This document shows, in pieces, positions 1 through 6,038 of a stretch of 7,937 nt of DNA. Source of the stretch: Sphingobacteriia bacterium (GTDB lineage: Bacteria > Bacteroidota > Bacteroidia > Chitinophagales > Chitinophagaceae); contig REAV01000113.1 in the NCBI GenBank assembly GCA_004294465.1, forward strand, positions 1-7,937. The letters run 5' to 3'. Within the stretch, counting starts at the first letter, position 1; every line of letters starts with the position of its first letter. The notes below the pieces were generated by a model that searched no databases, was not told the origin of the DNA, and was given only the letters and a program-made list of their open reading frames with translations. Both the position numbers and the translations under genes were made by a program.

Positions 1-477
1 TAATTGAAGTGAATCAATCACTCTCAATACTTCTACAAAATTTCTACCCGTAGAAGCAGGATAAGTAATCATGAGTTTTACTTTTTTATCCGGACCAATA
101 ATAAACAAGGAACGAACAGTTGCTGTTAGTGAAGCATTTGGATGAATCATATCATAGGCAGTTGCAATAAATCTGTCTTCATCGGCAACTATAGGAAAAC
201 CAACTGTAGTATGTTGTGTTTCGTTGATATCATTGATCCAGCCTTCGTGCTTACCCAAACTATCTACGCTTAGGGCCAATACTTTTACATTGCGTTTTTC
301 AAATTCAGCGGCCAATGAAGCCGTTTTACCCAATTCCGTTGTACAAACTGGTGTATAATCAGCTGGGTGTGAAAAAAGTACTCCCCAACTATCTCCTAAA
401 TATTCATAAAAATCAATATCCCCTTTACTAGTGTGTGCTTTAAAATTGGGAGCATCATCTCCTAAACGTAAACTCAT
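1..477 (-). CDS. 1-Cys peroxiredoxin (Prx6-type AhpC/TSA family), 3' end cut off
   Basis: Thiol peroxidase that reduces hydrogen peroxide or alkyl hydroperoxides in the cytoplasm. Translating from the ATG at 477 gives 159 residues with no stop before the window edge, so the C-terminal part is missing; family members are about 210 residues, leaving roughly 50 outside. The active-site signature is plain: SHPADYTPVCTTELG, with T42, the peroxidatic C45, and the supporting R122 in TATVRSLFIIGPD. A PVCTTE motif together with the block ITYPASTGRNFVEVLRVIDSLQ is typical of the Prx6/1-Cys subfamily rather than the 2-Cys AhpC group. The family assignment is firm; the 1-Cys label is inference because the C-terminus is not visible. 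It lies 48 bases downstream of dinB on the same strand and has its own TATATTTG -7 element, so it is probably transcribed independently. No Shine-Dalgarno precedes the ATG; the region is A/T-rich. Confidence 0.95.
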   Translation of the reverse strand, partial: MSLRLGDDAPNFKAHTSKGDIDFYEYLGDSWGVLFSHPADYTPVCTTELGKTASLAAEFEKRNVKVLALSVDSLGKHEGWINDINETQHTTVGFPIVADEDRFIATAYDMIHPNASLTATVRSLFIIGPDKKVKLMITYPASTGRNFVEVLRVIDSLQL

Positions 478-494
478 AAAAATGATTTAGGATG

Positions 495-502
495 CAAATA
501 TA
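495..502 (-). promoter_or_regulatory. Candidate -7 element of the peroxiredoxin promoter
   Basis: The minus strand reads TATATTTG, a full match to the Bacteroidota -7 consensus TAnnTTTG, ending 17 bases before the ATG at 477. That leaves a leader of about 10 bases. No good TTTG sits about 19 bases upstream, so the -33 half is weak. The same octamer occurs in front of ffh. Confidence 0.5.
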
Positions 503-525
503 CAATATCCTAGTAAATAAGTAGA

Positions 526-1695
526 CTATTTAATTTGTTTTTTGGGGTTAATTGTCCTCGCTTTTTGTAATGCTGATTTTCCAAACTTATTTTTTACATC
601 ATCGATTGCTTTATAGAGCTCGTCTTTTTTGCCAATATCGGCAAATAAACTGCCCTGCAATACATGACTGGTTAGTTCGCTTAACCGAACTCCCAATAAT
701 CGAATAGGCTGTTCCTTTTTGTACAACTGATTAAATAAACCAATGGCTATGGGAATCAATTCATCATCACGCATGGTATAGTCAATGGCAACTTGCTTAG
801 AAGTTGTTTCAAAATCGGGATAACGAATCTTTACCGCAATACATCCAGCTAATTTTTTATCGCCCCTCAATTCAAATGCAATTTTTTCAGTCATTCGCAC
901 CAGTTCACTCAACAAAAAAGTTTCATCAGTTTGATTGGATTCGAATGTGTGTTCGGTTGAAATTGATTTTGCTTCGTGATAAGGTTGCACAATTCCCTCA
1001 TGAATACCTTGAGACTTCTTCCATAAATCAATCCCATATTTTCCAATTTGTTTTTCTAATACAGCTACCGGCGTTTCACTCAAATCTTTGATAGTTATGA
1101 TGCCCATTGCATTTAAGCGTTGATGCAAACTATCTCCTACACCCGAAAATTTATTGACTGGCAATGGAGCTAGAAATTGTTTTTCCATTCCAGGCTGTAC
1201 AAATAAATATCCATTGGGCTTGGCTTCATCTGTTGCAATTTTTGCAATCATTTTATTGGTGGCCAATCCGAACGAAATCGGCAACTTGGTTTGATCAATA
1301 ATTTCATTGCGCAAATCGATCGTCCATTGATAGGGATCAAAATACTTATCCATCCCAGTAAGGTCTATATAAAATTCATCGATGGATGCTTTTTCAAACA
1401 ATGGGGCTTTAGCGGCAATGATATCGGTAACCCATCGAGAAAAGCGAGAGTACTCCCCTCTTGTTCCTTGTACCAAAATTGCATGTGGGCAAAGTTGCAT
1501 GGCTTTGCGCATGGGCATGGCGCTCCTCACACCAAACTTGCGTGCTTCATAACTACAAGTTGTTACAACACCCCTGTCTTTAGATCCACCTACAATAACG
1601 GCTTTGCCTTTTAAGGAAGGATTGTTGACCACTTCTACACTTACAAAAAATGAATCGAGGTCAAAATGGGCAATATAACGTTGAGGAACAGGCAC
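526..1695 (-). CDS. dinB: DNA polymerase IV (Y-family translesion polymerase)
   Basis: Error-prone Y-family polymerase that copies damaged templates and is recruited to stalled forks by the beta clamp. 389 residues. Palm/fingers signatures are all present: HFDLDSFFVSVE with metal ligand D12 and probable steric-gate F17, YEARKFGVRSAMP (residues 49-61), and the catalytic SIDEFYID with D106 and E107. The helix-hairpin-helix thumb (NKFSGVGDSLHQRLNAMGI) runs from about 181, and the little-finger domain from about 243 to 345. QGSLF at 347-351 looks like the beta-clamp-binding motif, followed by a basic tail of about 38 residues. The start is GTG at 1695; no in-frame ATG lies just upstream, and this start places FDLD at the usual distance from the N-terminus. 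It begins 17 bases after the rimM stop on the same strand, so it is probably co-transcribed with rimM. I see no SOS-type operator in that gap. Confidence 0.96.
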   Translation of the reverse strand: MPVPQRYIAHFDLDSFFVSVEVVNNPSLKGKAVIVGGSKDRGVVTTCSYEARKFGVRSAMPMRKAMQLCPHAILVQGTRGEYSRFSRWVTDIIAAKAPLFEKASIDEFYIDLTGMDKYFDPYQWTIDLRNEIIDQTKLPISFGLATNKMIAKIATDEAKPNGYLFVQPGMEKQFLAPLPVNKFSGVGDSLHQRLNAMGIITIKDLSETPVAVLEKQIGKYGIDLWKKSQGIHEGIVQPYHEAKSISTEHTFESNQTDETFLLSELVRMTEKIAFELRGDKKLAGCIAVKIRYPDFETTSKQVAIDYTMRDDELIPIAIGLFNQLYKKEQPIRLLGVRLSELTSHVLQGSLFADIGKKDELYKAIDDVKNKFGKSALQKARTINPKKQIK

Positions 1696-1712
1696 TAATA
1701 AAAATAATCTAC

Positions 1713-2231
1713 TTAGCGATATACATCTAATAATCCATCTGGTAAGCTTACAAAAACCTTTTTTGCTTTCCGATCAATCTTATCTAAGGTTTCCTGATGC
1801 AATGGAATGAGCGCTTCTTTACCCTCTAATAAAACTTGCAATAAAACCTGATGAGGTTGTTCAATTACTTCTAAAATTGGGCCAAGGTTCTCGTCTTCAT
1901 CAGTAATTAATTCGTATCCCAATAAAGATATTGGCGCATCCTTTCCGGCCTGGTTTCTAAAATCGGCATCCAATAACCAAACAGGTTTGGTATTGAGCCT
2001 TGCTGCTGCTTCTTTGGTATTTACCCCTTCCAATTTCACAATGGTTTCTACCTGATCTTTTGCTTTAGCCGTTTCTACAAAATAGGGGATATAAGATCCT
2101 TTTACTTCTTCAACAAATAATGCTTTGACTCCAGTGAATGATGATTTCTTTCCTAATGAATGGGTCAGAATGATTTCTCCCTTCACACCAAAAGCGGCAA
2201 CTATTTTTCCGATATGTATATAATCATTCAT
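1713..2231 (-). CDS. rimM: Ribosome maturation factor RimM
   Basis: Assembly factor for the 30S subunit head. It binds uS19 and helps late maturation of 16S rRNA. From the ATG at 2231 it is 172 residues, normal for the family. The N-terminal RimM beta-barrel spans about 4-86 and opens with the signature IGKIVAAFGVKGEI. The C-terminal PRC-barrel spans about 97-170 and ends with IPLHQETLDKID and the typical LPDGLLDVY. A frame-compatible TTG at 2240 would add only three residues and lies inside a likely -7 promoter element, so I prefer the ATG. The gene follows rpsP by about 90 bases, with a terminator between them, and precedes dinB by 17 bases. The usual neighbour trmD is missing. Confidence 0.95.
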   Translation of the reverse strand: MNDYIHIGKIVAAFGVKGEIILTHSLGKKSSFTGVKALFVEEVKGSYIPYFVETAKAKDQVETIVKLEGVNTKEAAARLNTKPVWLLDADFRNQAGKDAPISLLGYELITDEDENLGPILEVIEQPHQVLLQVLLEGKEALIPLHQETLDKIDRKAKKVFVSLPDGLLDVYR

Positions 2232-2237
2232 TGTATA

Positions 2238-2245
2238 CAAAGTTA
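2238..2245 (-). promoter_or_regulatory. Candidate -7 element for rimM, possibly leaderless
   Basis: The minus strand reads TAACTTTG (matching TAnnTTTG) and ends six bases before the rimM ATG. Initiation at the usual distance would fall on or beside the start codon. It lies just downstream of the rpsP terminator, where a new promoter for rimM-dinB would be needed. No clear -33 TTTG is seen, so this is a tentative call. Confidence 0.35.
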
Positions 2246-2264
2246 ATTAAACCCTGTTGGGATT

Positions 2265-2302
2265 GGTAAAAATAAAAAGGGCTCGGTAAACCGAACCCTT
2301 TT
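2265..2302 (-). terminator. Intrinsic terminator after rpsP
   Basis: A long inverted repeat has arms at 2275-2286 and 2291-2302 with a four-base loop. In the minus-strand RNA the stem AAAAGGGUUCGG/CCGAGCCCUUUU has a single G-U wobble and is followed by UUUUUAUUUUU-like sequence. In the plus-strand RNA the same position is a C-A mismatch, which argues that the hairpin serves minus-strand transcription. It starts about 19 bases past the rpsP stop, before rimM. Confidence 0.85.
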
Positions 2303-2320
2303 GTAAGAATATAGAATGAA

Positions 2321-2788
2321 CTATGCTTCTGTTGTTCCCTCTTCTGAAGGTGCTTCAGCAGCTGCTTCTTCTTTTACTTTTTTCACTACAGGAACATATG
2401 CTTTTTTAGCACGTTGCTTGTTCTTGTGTTCGTCATTTCTACGAGTGATATTGGCTTCATGTTCTGTATGCCACTCTTGGAATTTCACCATCGCTGCTGC
2501 ATCATCAAACAAGCCTAATTTAACACCACGTAATAAATGTTTCAAATACAATACTCCTTTGAATGAAAGGATTCTGCGAACTGTATCTGTAGGTTGAGCT
2601 CCTTTGTTTAACCAATCCAAAGCTTTTTGACGATCTAACTGGATTGTTGCAGGAACTGTTAACGGATTGTAAGTACCAATTTTTTGGATAAACTTACCAT
2701 CTCTTGGCGCACGACCATCAGCTACTACGATAAAGTAGAATGGTCTTTTTTTACTCCCGTGACGCTGGAGTCTCATTTTTACTGCCAT
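2321..2788 (-). CDS. rpsP: 30S ribosomal protein bS16 with C-terminal extension
   Basis: Primary-binding protein of the small ribosomal subunit body, contacting 16S rRNA. 155 residues. The conserved S16 core occupies about 1-85: [41 protein letters not shown] at 22-42, [20 protein letters not shown] at 51-70, then RRIL. Typical S16 proteins are only 80-90 residues. Here about 70 further residues follow: a mixed segment to about 125, a basic stretch ([18 protein letters not shown]), then a low-complexity Ala/Glu tail. As far as I recall, such extended tails are usual in Bacteroidota, so I do not read a fusion into it. The gene lies downstream of ffh, has its own strong promoter, and is followed by a terminator, so it can be a single-gene transcript. 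Confidence 0.97.
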   Translation of the reverse strand: MAVKMRLQRHGSKKRPFYFIVVADGRAPRDGKFIQKIGTYNPLTVPATIQLDRQKALDWLNKGAQPTDTVRRILSFKGVLYLKHLLRGVKLGLFDDAAAMVKFQEWHTEHEANITRRNDEHKNKQRAKKAYVPVVKKVKEEAAAEAPSEEGTTEA

Positions 2789-2843
2789 AAATAGAAATTT
2801 AAAGGCGTGATTAAATTTGGTTTAACTAGGTATTCTAGGAGCG

Positions 2844-2875
2844 CAAAATTATGCCTTTCAGCATAAAAATCCAAA
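2844..2875 (-). promoter_or_regulatory. Bacteroidota-type promoter of rpsP
   Basis: On the minus strand, TTTG (2875-2872) is followed by a 20-base spacer and TAATTTTG (2851-2844), an almost ideal match to TTTG-N19-TAnnTTTG. Predicted initiation near 2838 gives a leader of about 50 bases. The spacer contains an inverted repeat, TTATGC-N6-GCATAA, at 2849-2866 that overlaps the -7 element. Confidence 0.7.
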
Positions 2876-2888
2876 GCTTTTTATTAAA

Positions 2889-4211
2889 CTATCTTCTCAT
2901 ACCTGGGAATTTCCCTCCCATGGGCATATTATTCATCATTTTCATCATCTGCTTCATTTGCTCAAATTGCTTCATAAAAGCGTTCACATCTTGAATATCC
3001 TTGCCGCTTCCTTTGGCAATTCTGAGTCTTCTGCTTTGGGAAAGAGCGTCTGGATTAGCTCTTTCAAAAGGGGTCATCGAGCTGATCATGGCTTCAATTC
3101 CTTTAAAAGCATCGTCTTTTATATCGATATCTTTAACTGCCTTGCCCACTCCAGGTATCATTCCCATCAAATCTTTCAGATTACCCATTTTTTTAATCTG
3201 TTGCAATTGATCCATAAAATCCTGGAAATCGAACTGATTTTTGCGAATTTTCTTCTCTAATTTCTTGGCTTCTACTTCATCAAATTGGGCTTGGGCTTTT
3301 TCTACCAATGAAGTAATATCTCCCATACCCAAAATTCTTTGTGCCATCCTATCCGGATAAAACACATCGAGGGTATCCATTTTTTCGCCGCTACTTACAA
3401 ATTTGATTGGCTTTTCTACTGTGTATTTGATGGTTAATGCTGCACCACCTCTTGTATCGCCATCTAATTTAGTTAATACAACACCTGTAAAATCCAATCG
3501 ATCATTGAAAGCCTTTGCAGTATTAACAGCATCCTGACCAGTCATTGAATCCACCACAAATAAGATCTCCGAAGGATTCACTCCTTTTTTAATATTGGCC
3601 ACTTCGGTCATCATTACTTCATCAATGGCCAATCGGCCTGCAGTATCGATGATGATTACATTTTTATTGGTTGCTTTTGCTTCTTTAATGGCATTCTGTA
3701 CAATGGAAACCGCATCCTTATTCTCTCTTTCACTATAAATGCTTACACCGATTTGTTCGGCTAAAACGGTTAACTGATCTATCGCTGCTGGGCGATAAAT
3801 ATCAGCCGCAACTACCAGTGGTGATTTGCCTTTTTTGGTTTTGAGATAATTGGCCAGTTTGCCGGTGAAAGTAGTTTTACCACTTCCTTGTAAACCAGCA
3901 ATTAAAATGATGGCTGGATTACCATCTGCATTGAATGAAGCCGCAGAACCGCCCATCAATTCAGTTAATTCATCCTGTACAATTTTTACCATCAATTGCC
4001 CTGGACTAATGGCATTGATTACTTTTTCACCAACTGCTTTATCCCTTACTTTCTCTGTAAACTCTTTGGCAATTTTAAAATTCACGTCGGCATCCAATAA
4101 AGCCCTGCGAATGTCTTTTACTGTGTTGGCAATATTGAGGTCGTTGATGCGTGATTCACCTTTGAGGTTTTTAAACGCCGACTCTAGTTTTTCTGATAAA
4201 TTCTGAAACAT
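2889..4211 (-). CDS. ffh: Signal recognition particle GTPase Ffh (SRP54)
   Basis: Protein subunit of the signal recognition particle. It binds 4.5S RNA and hydrophobic signal sequences on nascent chains, and docks with FtsY at the membrane through paired GTPase domains. 440 residues, the usual length. The N domain (about 1-95) includes the ALLDADVNFKIAKEF block. The G domain (about 98-295) has the P-loop GLQGSGKTT (106-114), the insertion-box segment AADIYRPAAIDQL (135-147), G3 DTAGR (189-193), DSMTGQDAVN (221-230), G4 TKLDG (247-251) and the SSGEKMD closing motif. The methionine-rich M domain (about 300-440) has MGMIPGVGKA, the RNA-binding SQSRRLRIAKGSG (391-403) and a Met-rich tail. The gene for 4.5S RNA is not in this window. 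Unusually for this phylum, the start has a canonical Shine-Dalgarno. It is divergent from the thioredoxin-like gene and upstream of rpsP, as in many bacteria. Confidence 0.98.
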   Translation of the reverse strand: MFQNLSEKLESAFKNLKGESRINDLNIANTVKDIRRALLDADVNFKIAKEFTEKVRDKAVGEKVINAISPGQLMVKIVQDELTELMGGSAASFNADGNPAIILIAGLQGSGKTTFTGKLANYLKTKKGKSPLVVAADIYRPAAIDQLTVLAEQIGVSIYSERENKDAVSIVQNAIKEAKATNKNVIIIDTAGRLAIDEVMMTEVANIKKGVNPSEILFVVDSMTGQDAVNTAKAFNDRLDFTGVVLTKLDGDTRGGAALTIKYTVEKPIKFVSSGEKMDTLDVFYPDRMAQRILGMGDITSLVEKAQAQFDEVEAKKLEKKIRKNQFDFQDFMDQLQQIKKMGNLKDLMGMIPGVGKAVKDIDIKDDAFKGIEAMISSMTPFERANPDALSQSRRLRIAKGSGKDIQDVNAFMKQFEQMKQMMKMMNNMPMGGKFPGMRR

Positions 4212-4219
4212 AATTACAC

Positions 4220-4224
4220 CCTCC
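4220..4224 (-). promoter_or_regulatory. Canonical Shine-Dalgarno sequence of ffh
   Basis: The minus strand reads GGAGG (within GGGAGGGTG), eight bases upstream of the ffh ATG at 4211. That is the textbook spacing and complementarity to the 16S 3' end. No other gene in the window has a comparable site; most have A/T-rich sequence there, as expected in Bacteroidota. It fixes the ffh start. Confidence 0.7.
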
Positions 4225-4240
4225 CATTATTGAAAGACTG

Positions 4241-4248
4241 CAAATATA
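4241..4248 (-). promoter_or_regulatory. Candidate -7 element of the ffh promoter
   Basis: The minus strand reads TATATTTG, matching TAnnTTTG, 29 bases upstream of the ffh ATG and before its Shine-Dalgarno. The -33 half is poor. It sits in the 90-base divergent gap shared with the thioredoxin-like gene. Confidence 0.5.
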
Positions 4249-4253
4249 CTGGG

Positions 4254-4283
4254 TTGCGCAAATGAAATGAAATACTTATCTTG
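4254..4283 (+). promoter_or_regulatory. Weak candidate promoter for the TlpA-like gene
   Basis: The plus strand shows TTG (4254-4256), a spacer of 19 bases, then TTATCTTG (4276-4283), a degenerate match to TTG-N19-TAnnTTTG. Initiation near 4290 would leave a leader of about 12 bases to the ATG at 4302. The correct spacing is the main support. Confidence 0.3.
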
Positions 4284-4301
4284 AAGGCTTAAAATTCAAT
4301 T

Positions 4302-5006
4302 ATGAAAAAATGCCTTTTTGGGGTTTTTTTACTCCTAACTATTAATTTAATAGCCCAAAATCCTCCCCCCAAAAAAATTACCATAAATGAAAATACTGTT
4401 GTAAAAACAAGTGATGGAACGGTTTTGTCCTATTCCATCTGGCAATCAATGTTGATGAGTGGAGACTTTAATTTGAAAGCCGAAGATCCCTCACAGGAAA
4501 ATACTTCATTTATACTGTATCCGATTTCACAAACAGAAAAAGAGAAAAGATTCGCAAGTCTGCCAAAACCAAAAGAGTCGCCTTATTTCCAAAATGGGAA
4601 GCCTTTTGGAAAATTCAAAACAACCGACATGTATGGCAATTCCATCAATCTAAAAGATTATGAAGGTAAAACATTGGTGATTAATTTTTGGTTCATCAAT
4701 TGCCCTCCTTGTCGTTCTGAAATACCACATTTGAATAAATTAGTAGATAAATATAAAGAAGACAAAAACATTGCTTTTATAGCTATTGCATTAGATGATG
4801 CTTCTGATATCGAAACCTTTATCAAAACATACCCTTACAAATATCAAATCATAGACAAAGGTCGATGGATTGCATCTAAGTATGGGATTAACTCTTATCC
4901 AACAAATGTTGTAGTAGATAAAGCAGGATTGGTGCAGTTTCATTCAAATGGCTATAGTATTCAATTGCCTTATTGGATAGAAAAAACAATAGAATCTATA
5001 AAATAG
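4302..5006 (+). CDS. Exported TlpA-like thiol-disulfide oxidoreductase (thioredoxin fold)
   Basis: Probable envelope thiol-disulfide reductase of the TlpA/ResA type; the partner proteins are unknown. 234 residues. The N-terminus MKKCLFGVFLLLTINLIAQ is a good signal peptide, with likely cleavage around A18/Q19, so the protein acts outside the cytoplasm. A C at position 4 lies before the hydrophobic core and is not a lipobox. Residues 20-100 are a segment with no motif I recognise. The thioredoxin domain runs from about 101 to 234: FWFINCPPCRSEIP carries the redox pair C134/C137 (CPPC), and the cis-proline loop is YPTN (P200). The CPPC motif and LVINFW strand fit AhpC/TSA-like TlpA proteins, which in Bacteroidota are numerous and often unassigned. 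The stop codon abuts the stop of the convergent sigma-factor frame with no spacer and no visible terminator. Confidence 0.88.
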   Translation: MKKCLFGVFLLLTINLIAQNPPPKKITINENTVVKTSDGTVLSYSIWQSMLMSGDFNLKAEDPSQENTSFILYPISQTEKEKRFASLPKPKESPYFQNGKPFGKFKTTDMYGNSINLKDYEGKTLVINFWFINCPPCRSEIPHLNKLVDKYKEDKNIAFIAIALDDASDIETFIKTYPYKYQIIDKGRWIASKYGINSYPTNVVVDKAGLVQFHSNGYSIQLPYWIEKTIESIK

Positions 5007-5282
5007 TTATCCTAAATAAACCCTTAATTGCTTGGACCGCTTAGCATTTTGAAGCTTGTTAATGGCTTTGTCTTTTATTTGACGGACCCTTTCTCGGGTG
5101 AGGTTAAAACGAGAACCAATATCTTCTAAGCTAAGCGCATGATCTACCCCAATTCCAAAGAAAAAGCAGAGTACCGCTTTTTGCCTGTCAGTTAACGTTT
5201 GAAGGCTTCTGGCTATTTCTACATGCATCGATTCAAAATGCTCCAGTTTTTCATCTGTTTTGGCGGCATTGGTATTTTCCAT
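5007..5282 (-). CDS. Sigma-70 region 4 fragment, downstream half of a split primary-type sigma factor
   Basis: From the ATG at 5282 this frame encodes 91 residues. They match the C-terminal end of the roughly 287-residue Bacteroidota primary sigma factor. ENTNAAKTDEKLEHFES (2-18) is the normal end of the region 3-4 linker. SLQTLTDRQKAVLCFFFGIG (26-45) and LSLEDIGSRFNLTRERVRQI (50-69) form region 4.1/4.2, including the helix-turn-helix that reads the -33 element and binds the beta flap. The end KRSKQLRVYLG is the typical family terminus. There are no internal stops and the DNA-binding helix looks intact. The frame starts inside the stop codon of the upstream sigma piece (TGATG), so it could be made by translational coupling. 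Its ATG corresponds to what would be an internal methionine in an unbroken protein, which favours a disrupted gene over an originally independent one. A TTG at 5285 would add one residue. Confidence 0.75.
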   Translation of the reverse strand: MENTNAAKTDEKLEHFESMHVEIARSLQTLTDRQKAVLCFFFGIGVDHALSLEDIGSRFNLTRERVRQIKDKAINKLQNAKRSKQLRVYLG

Positions 5283-5284
5283 CA
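5280..5284 (-). other. TGATG stop/start overlap at the sigma-factor breakpoint
   Basis: On the minus strand the upstream frame ends with TGA (5284-5282), and the downstream frame begins with ATG (5282-5280), sharing one base. This is the usual geometry for re-initiation. The downstream frame is in the -1 register relative to the upstream one. I see no slippery heptamer here, so programmed frameshifting is unlikely. Confidence 0.8.
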
Positions 5285-5812
5285 AGTCATAGTGGCAATT
5301 ACTTCTTCAATGGGCATATCTAAAAACAAAGCCAATTCCTGTGCATTGGGTTCTCTTTCATATTCTTGTTCTAATTGTTGATAAGCCCTACTTATTTTAT
5401 TGGTGAGTCCTACCTTATTCAAGGGAAGACGAACAATTCTGCTTTGTTCTGCCAATGCTTGTAAAATACTTTGACGTATCCACCACACAGCGTAAGAAAT
5501 AAATTTAAATCCCTTTGTTTCATCAAAACGCAATGCAGCTTTGATTAATCCTAAATTTCCTTCATTGATTAAATCGGATAAACTAAGGCCTTGATTCTGA
5601 TATTGTTTTGCAACAGAAACCACAAAACGTAAATTAGATTTAACCAATCTGTCTAATGCTTTTTGATCTCCATTTTTAATTTGGATGGCCAATTGAACTT
5701 CTTCTTCTGGCCTGATTAGTTCAACTTTCCCGATTTCTTGTAAATACTTCTCTAAACTTTGTGATTCTCTATTGGTGATCGACTTTGTTATTTTGAGTTG
5801 ACGCATACTCAT
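5282..5812 (-). CDS. Sigma-70 regions 1.2-3.0, upstream half of a split primary-type sigma factor
   Basis: 176 residues matching the N-terminal two thirds of the Bacteroidota primary sigma factor (RpoD/SigA type). Region 1.2 is [20 protein letters not shown] (19-38). Region 2 holds [20 protein letters not shown], the core-binding [13 protein letters not shown] and the -7-reading, DNA-melting [20 protein letters not shown] (95-114). Region 3.0 runs from about 125, with [15 protein letters not shown], to IEEVIATM. It then stops at TGA after MT, where the family normally continues with the SMDAP-type region 3.2 linker and region 4. Total length with the next frame is 267, about 20 residues short, so part of region 3.2 is missing and the frame is shifted. 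The start is ATG at 5812, or the ATG two codons later, where the usual [13 protein letters not shown] begins. All visible region 2 residues look intact. It may be a pseudogene, a sequencing or assembly error, or a two-piece sigma. Confidence 0.8.
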   Translation of the reverse strand: MSMRQLKITKSITNRESQSLEKYLQEIGKVELIRPEEEVQLAIQIKNGDQKALDRLVKSNLRFVVSVAKQYQNQGLSLSDLINEGNLGLIKAALRFDETKGFKFISYAVWWIRQSILQALAEQSRIVRLPLNKVGLTNKISRAYQQLEQEYEREPNAQELALFLDMPIEEVIATMT

Positions 5813-5846
5813 AATAAACCAATTTAAAGGGTAAATTTTGGAATAT

Positions 5847-5877
5847 TGAATTTAATGAAATAAAAATAGTTTTCAAA
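5847..5877 (-). promoter_or_regulatory. Candidate promoter of the split sigma factor
   Basis: On the minus strand, TTTG (5877-5874), a 19-base spacer and TAAATTCA (5854-5847) give a perfect -33, ideal spacing and a half-matching -7. Initiation near 5840 leaves a leader of about 28 bases. It sits in an A/T-rich 226-base intergenic stretch shared with the divergent START-like gene. Confidence 0.35.
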
Positions 5878-5976
5878 AAAAATGATACAACACTTTGATA
5901 ACCAATAATATACGAATAATTTAAGGAATAACTATAATAATAAATACGTAAAAAAAAGGTTAATTATAAAAAAACA

Positions 5977-6007
5977 TTTGGGAGATAGGTATTATTTAAT
6001 ATTATTG
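5977..6007 (+). promoter_or_regulatory. Bacteroidota-type promoter of the START-like gene
   Basis: TTTG (5977-5980), exactly 19 bases, then TATTATTG (6000-6007): one mismatch to TTTG-N19-TAnnTTTG. Initiation is expected near 6014. That leaves about four bases before the first ATG (6018) but a normal leader of about 25 bases before the second (6039), which supports the second as the start. Confidence 0.65.
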
Positions 6008-6038
6008 CACGGCTACCATGAAGGTTAAAGAGAAATTA

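Noticed and set aside
514..532. Imperfect inverted repeat TAAATA / TATTTA between dinB and the peroxiredoxin
   Set aside because: The arms are only A/T, six bases long and without a T tail. Such repeats are common in A/T-rich gaps, so neither a terminator nor an operator can be supported.
804..1614. Two plus-strand frames (804-1091 and 1291-1614) inside dinB
   Set aside because: Both are antisense to conserved polymerase motifs, with no promoter, no ribosome-binding site and no recognisable product.
3850..4206. Plus-strand open frame of 118 codons inside ffh
   Set aside because: It is the antisense shadow of the strongly conserved N and G domains of Ffh. Its Leu/Ala/Ser/Pro-rich product has no motif and no promoter.
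5270..5300. Programmed ribosomal frameshift joining the two sigma frames
   Set aside because: No slippery heptamer or downstream structure is visible at the junction. Even a -1 shift would leave the roughly 20-residue region 3.2 gap unfilled.
5878..5976. A/T-rich homopolymer tracts as a possible origin or small RNA
   Set aside because: There are no DnaA-box clusters, no iterons and no stable hairpin with a T tail. It is best read as an ordinary divergent promoter region.
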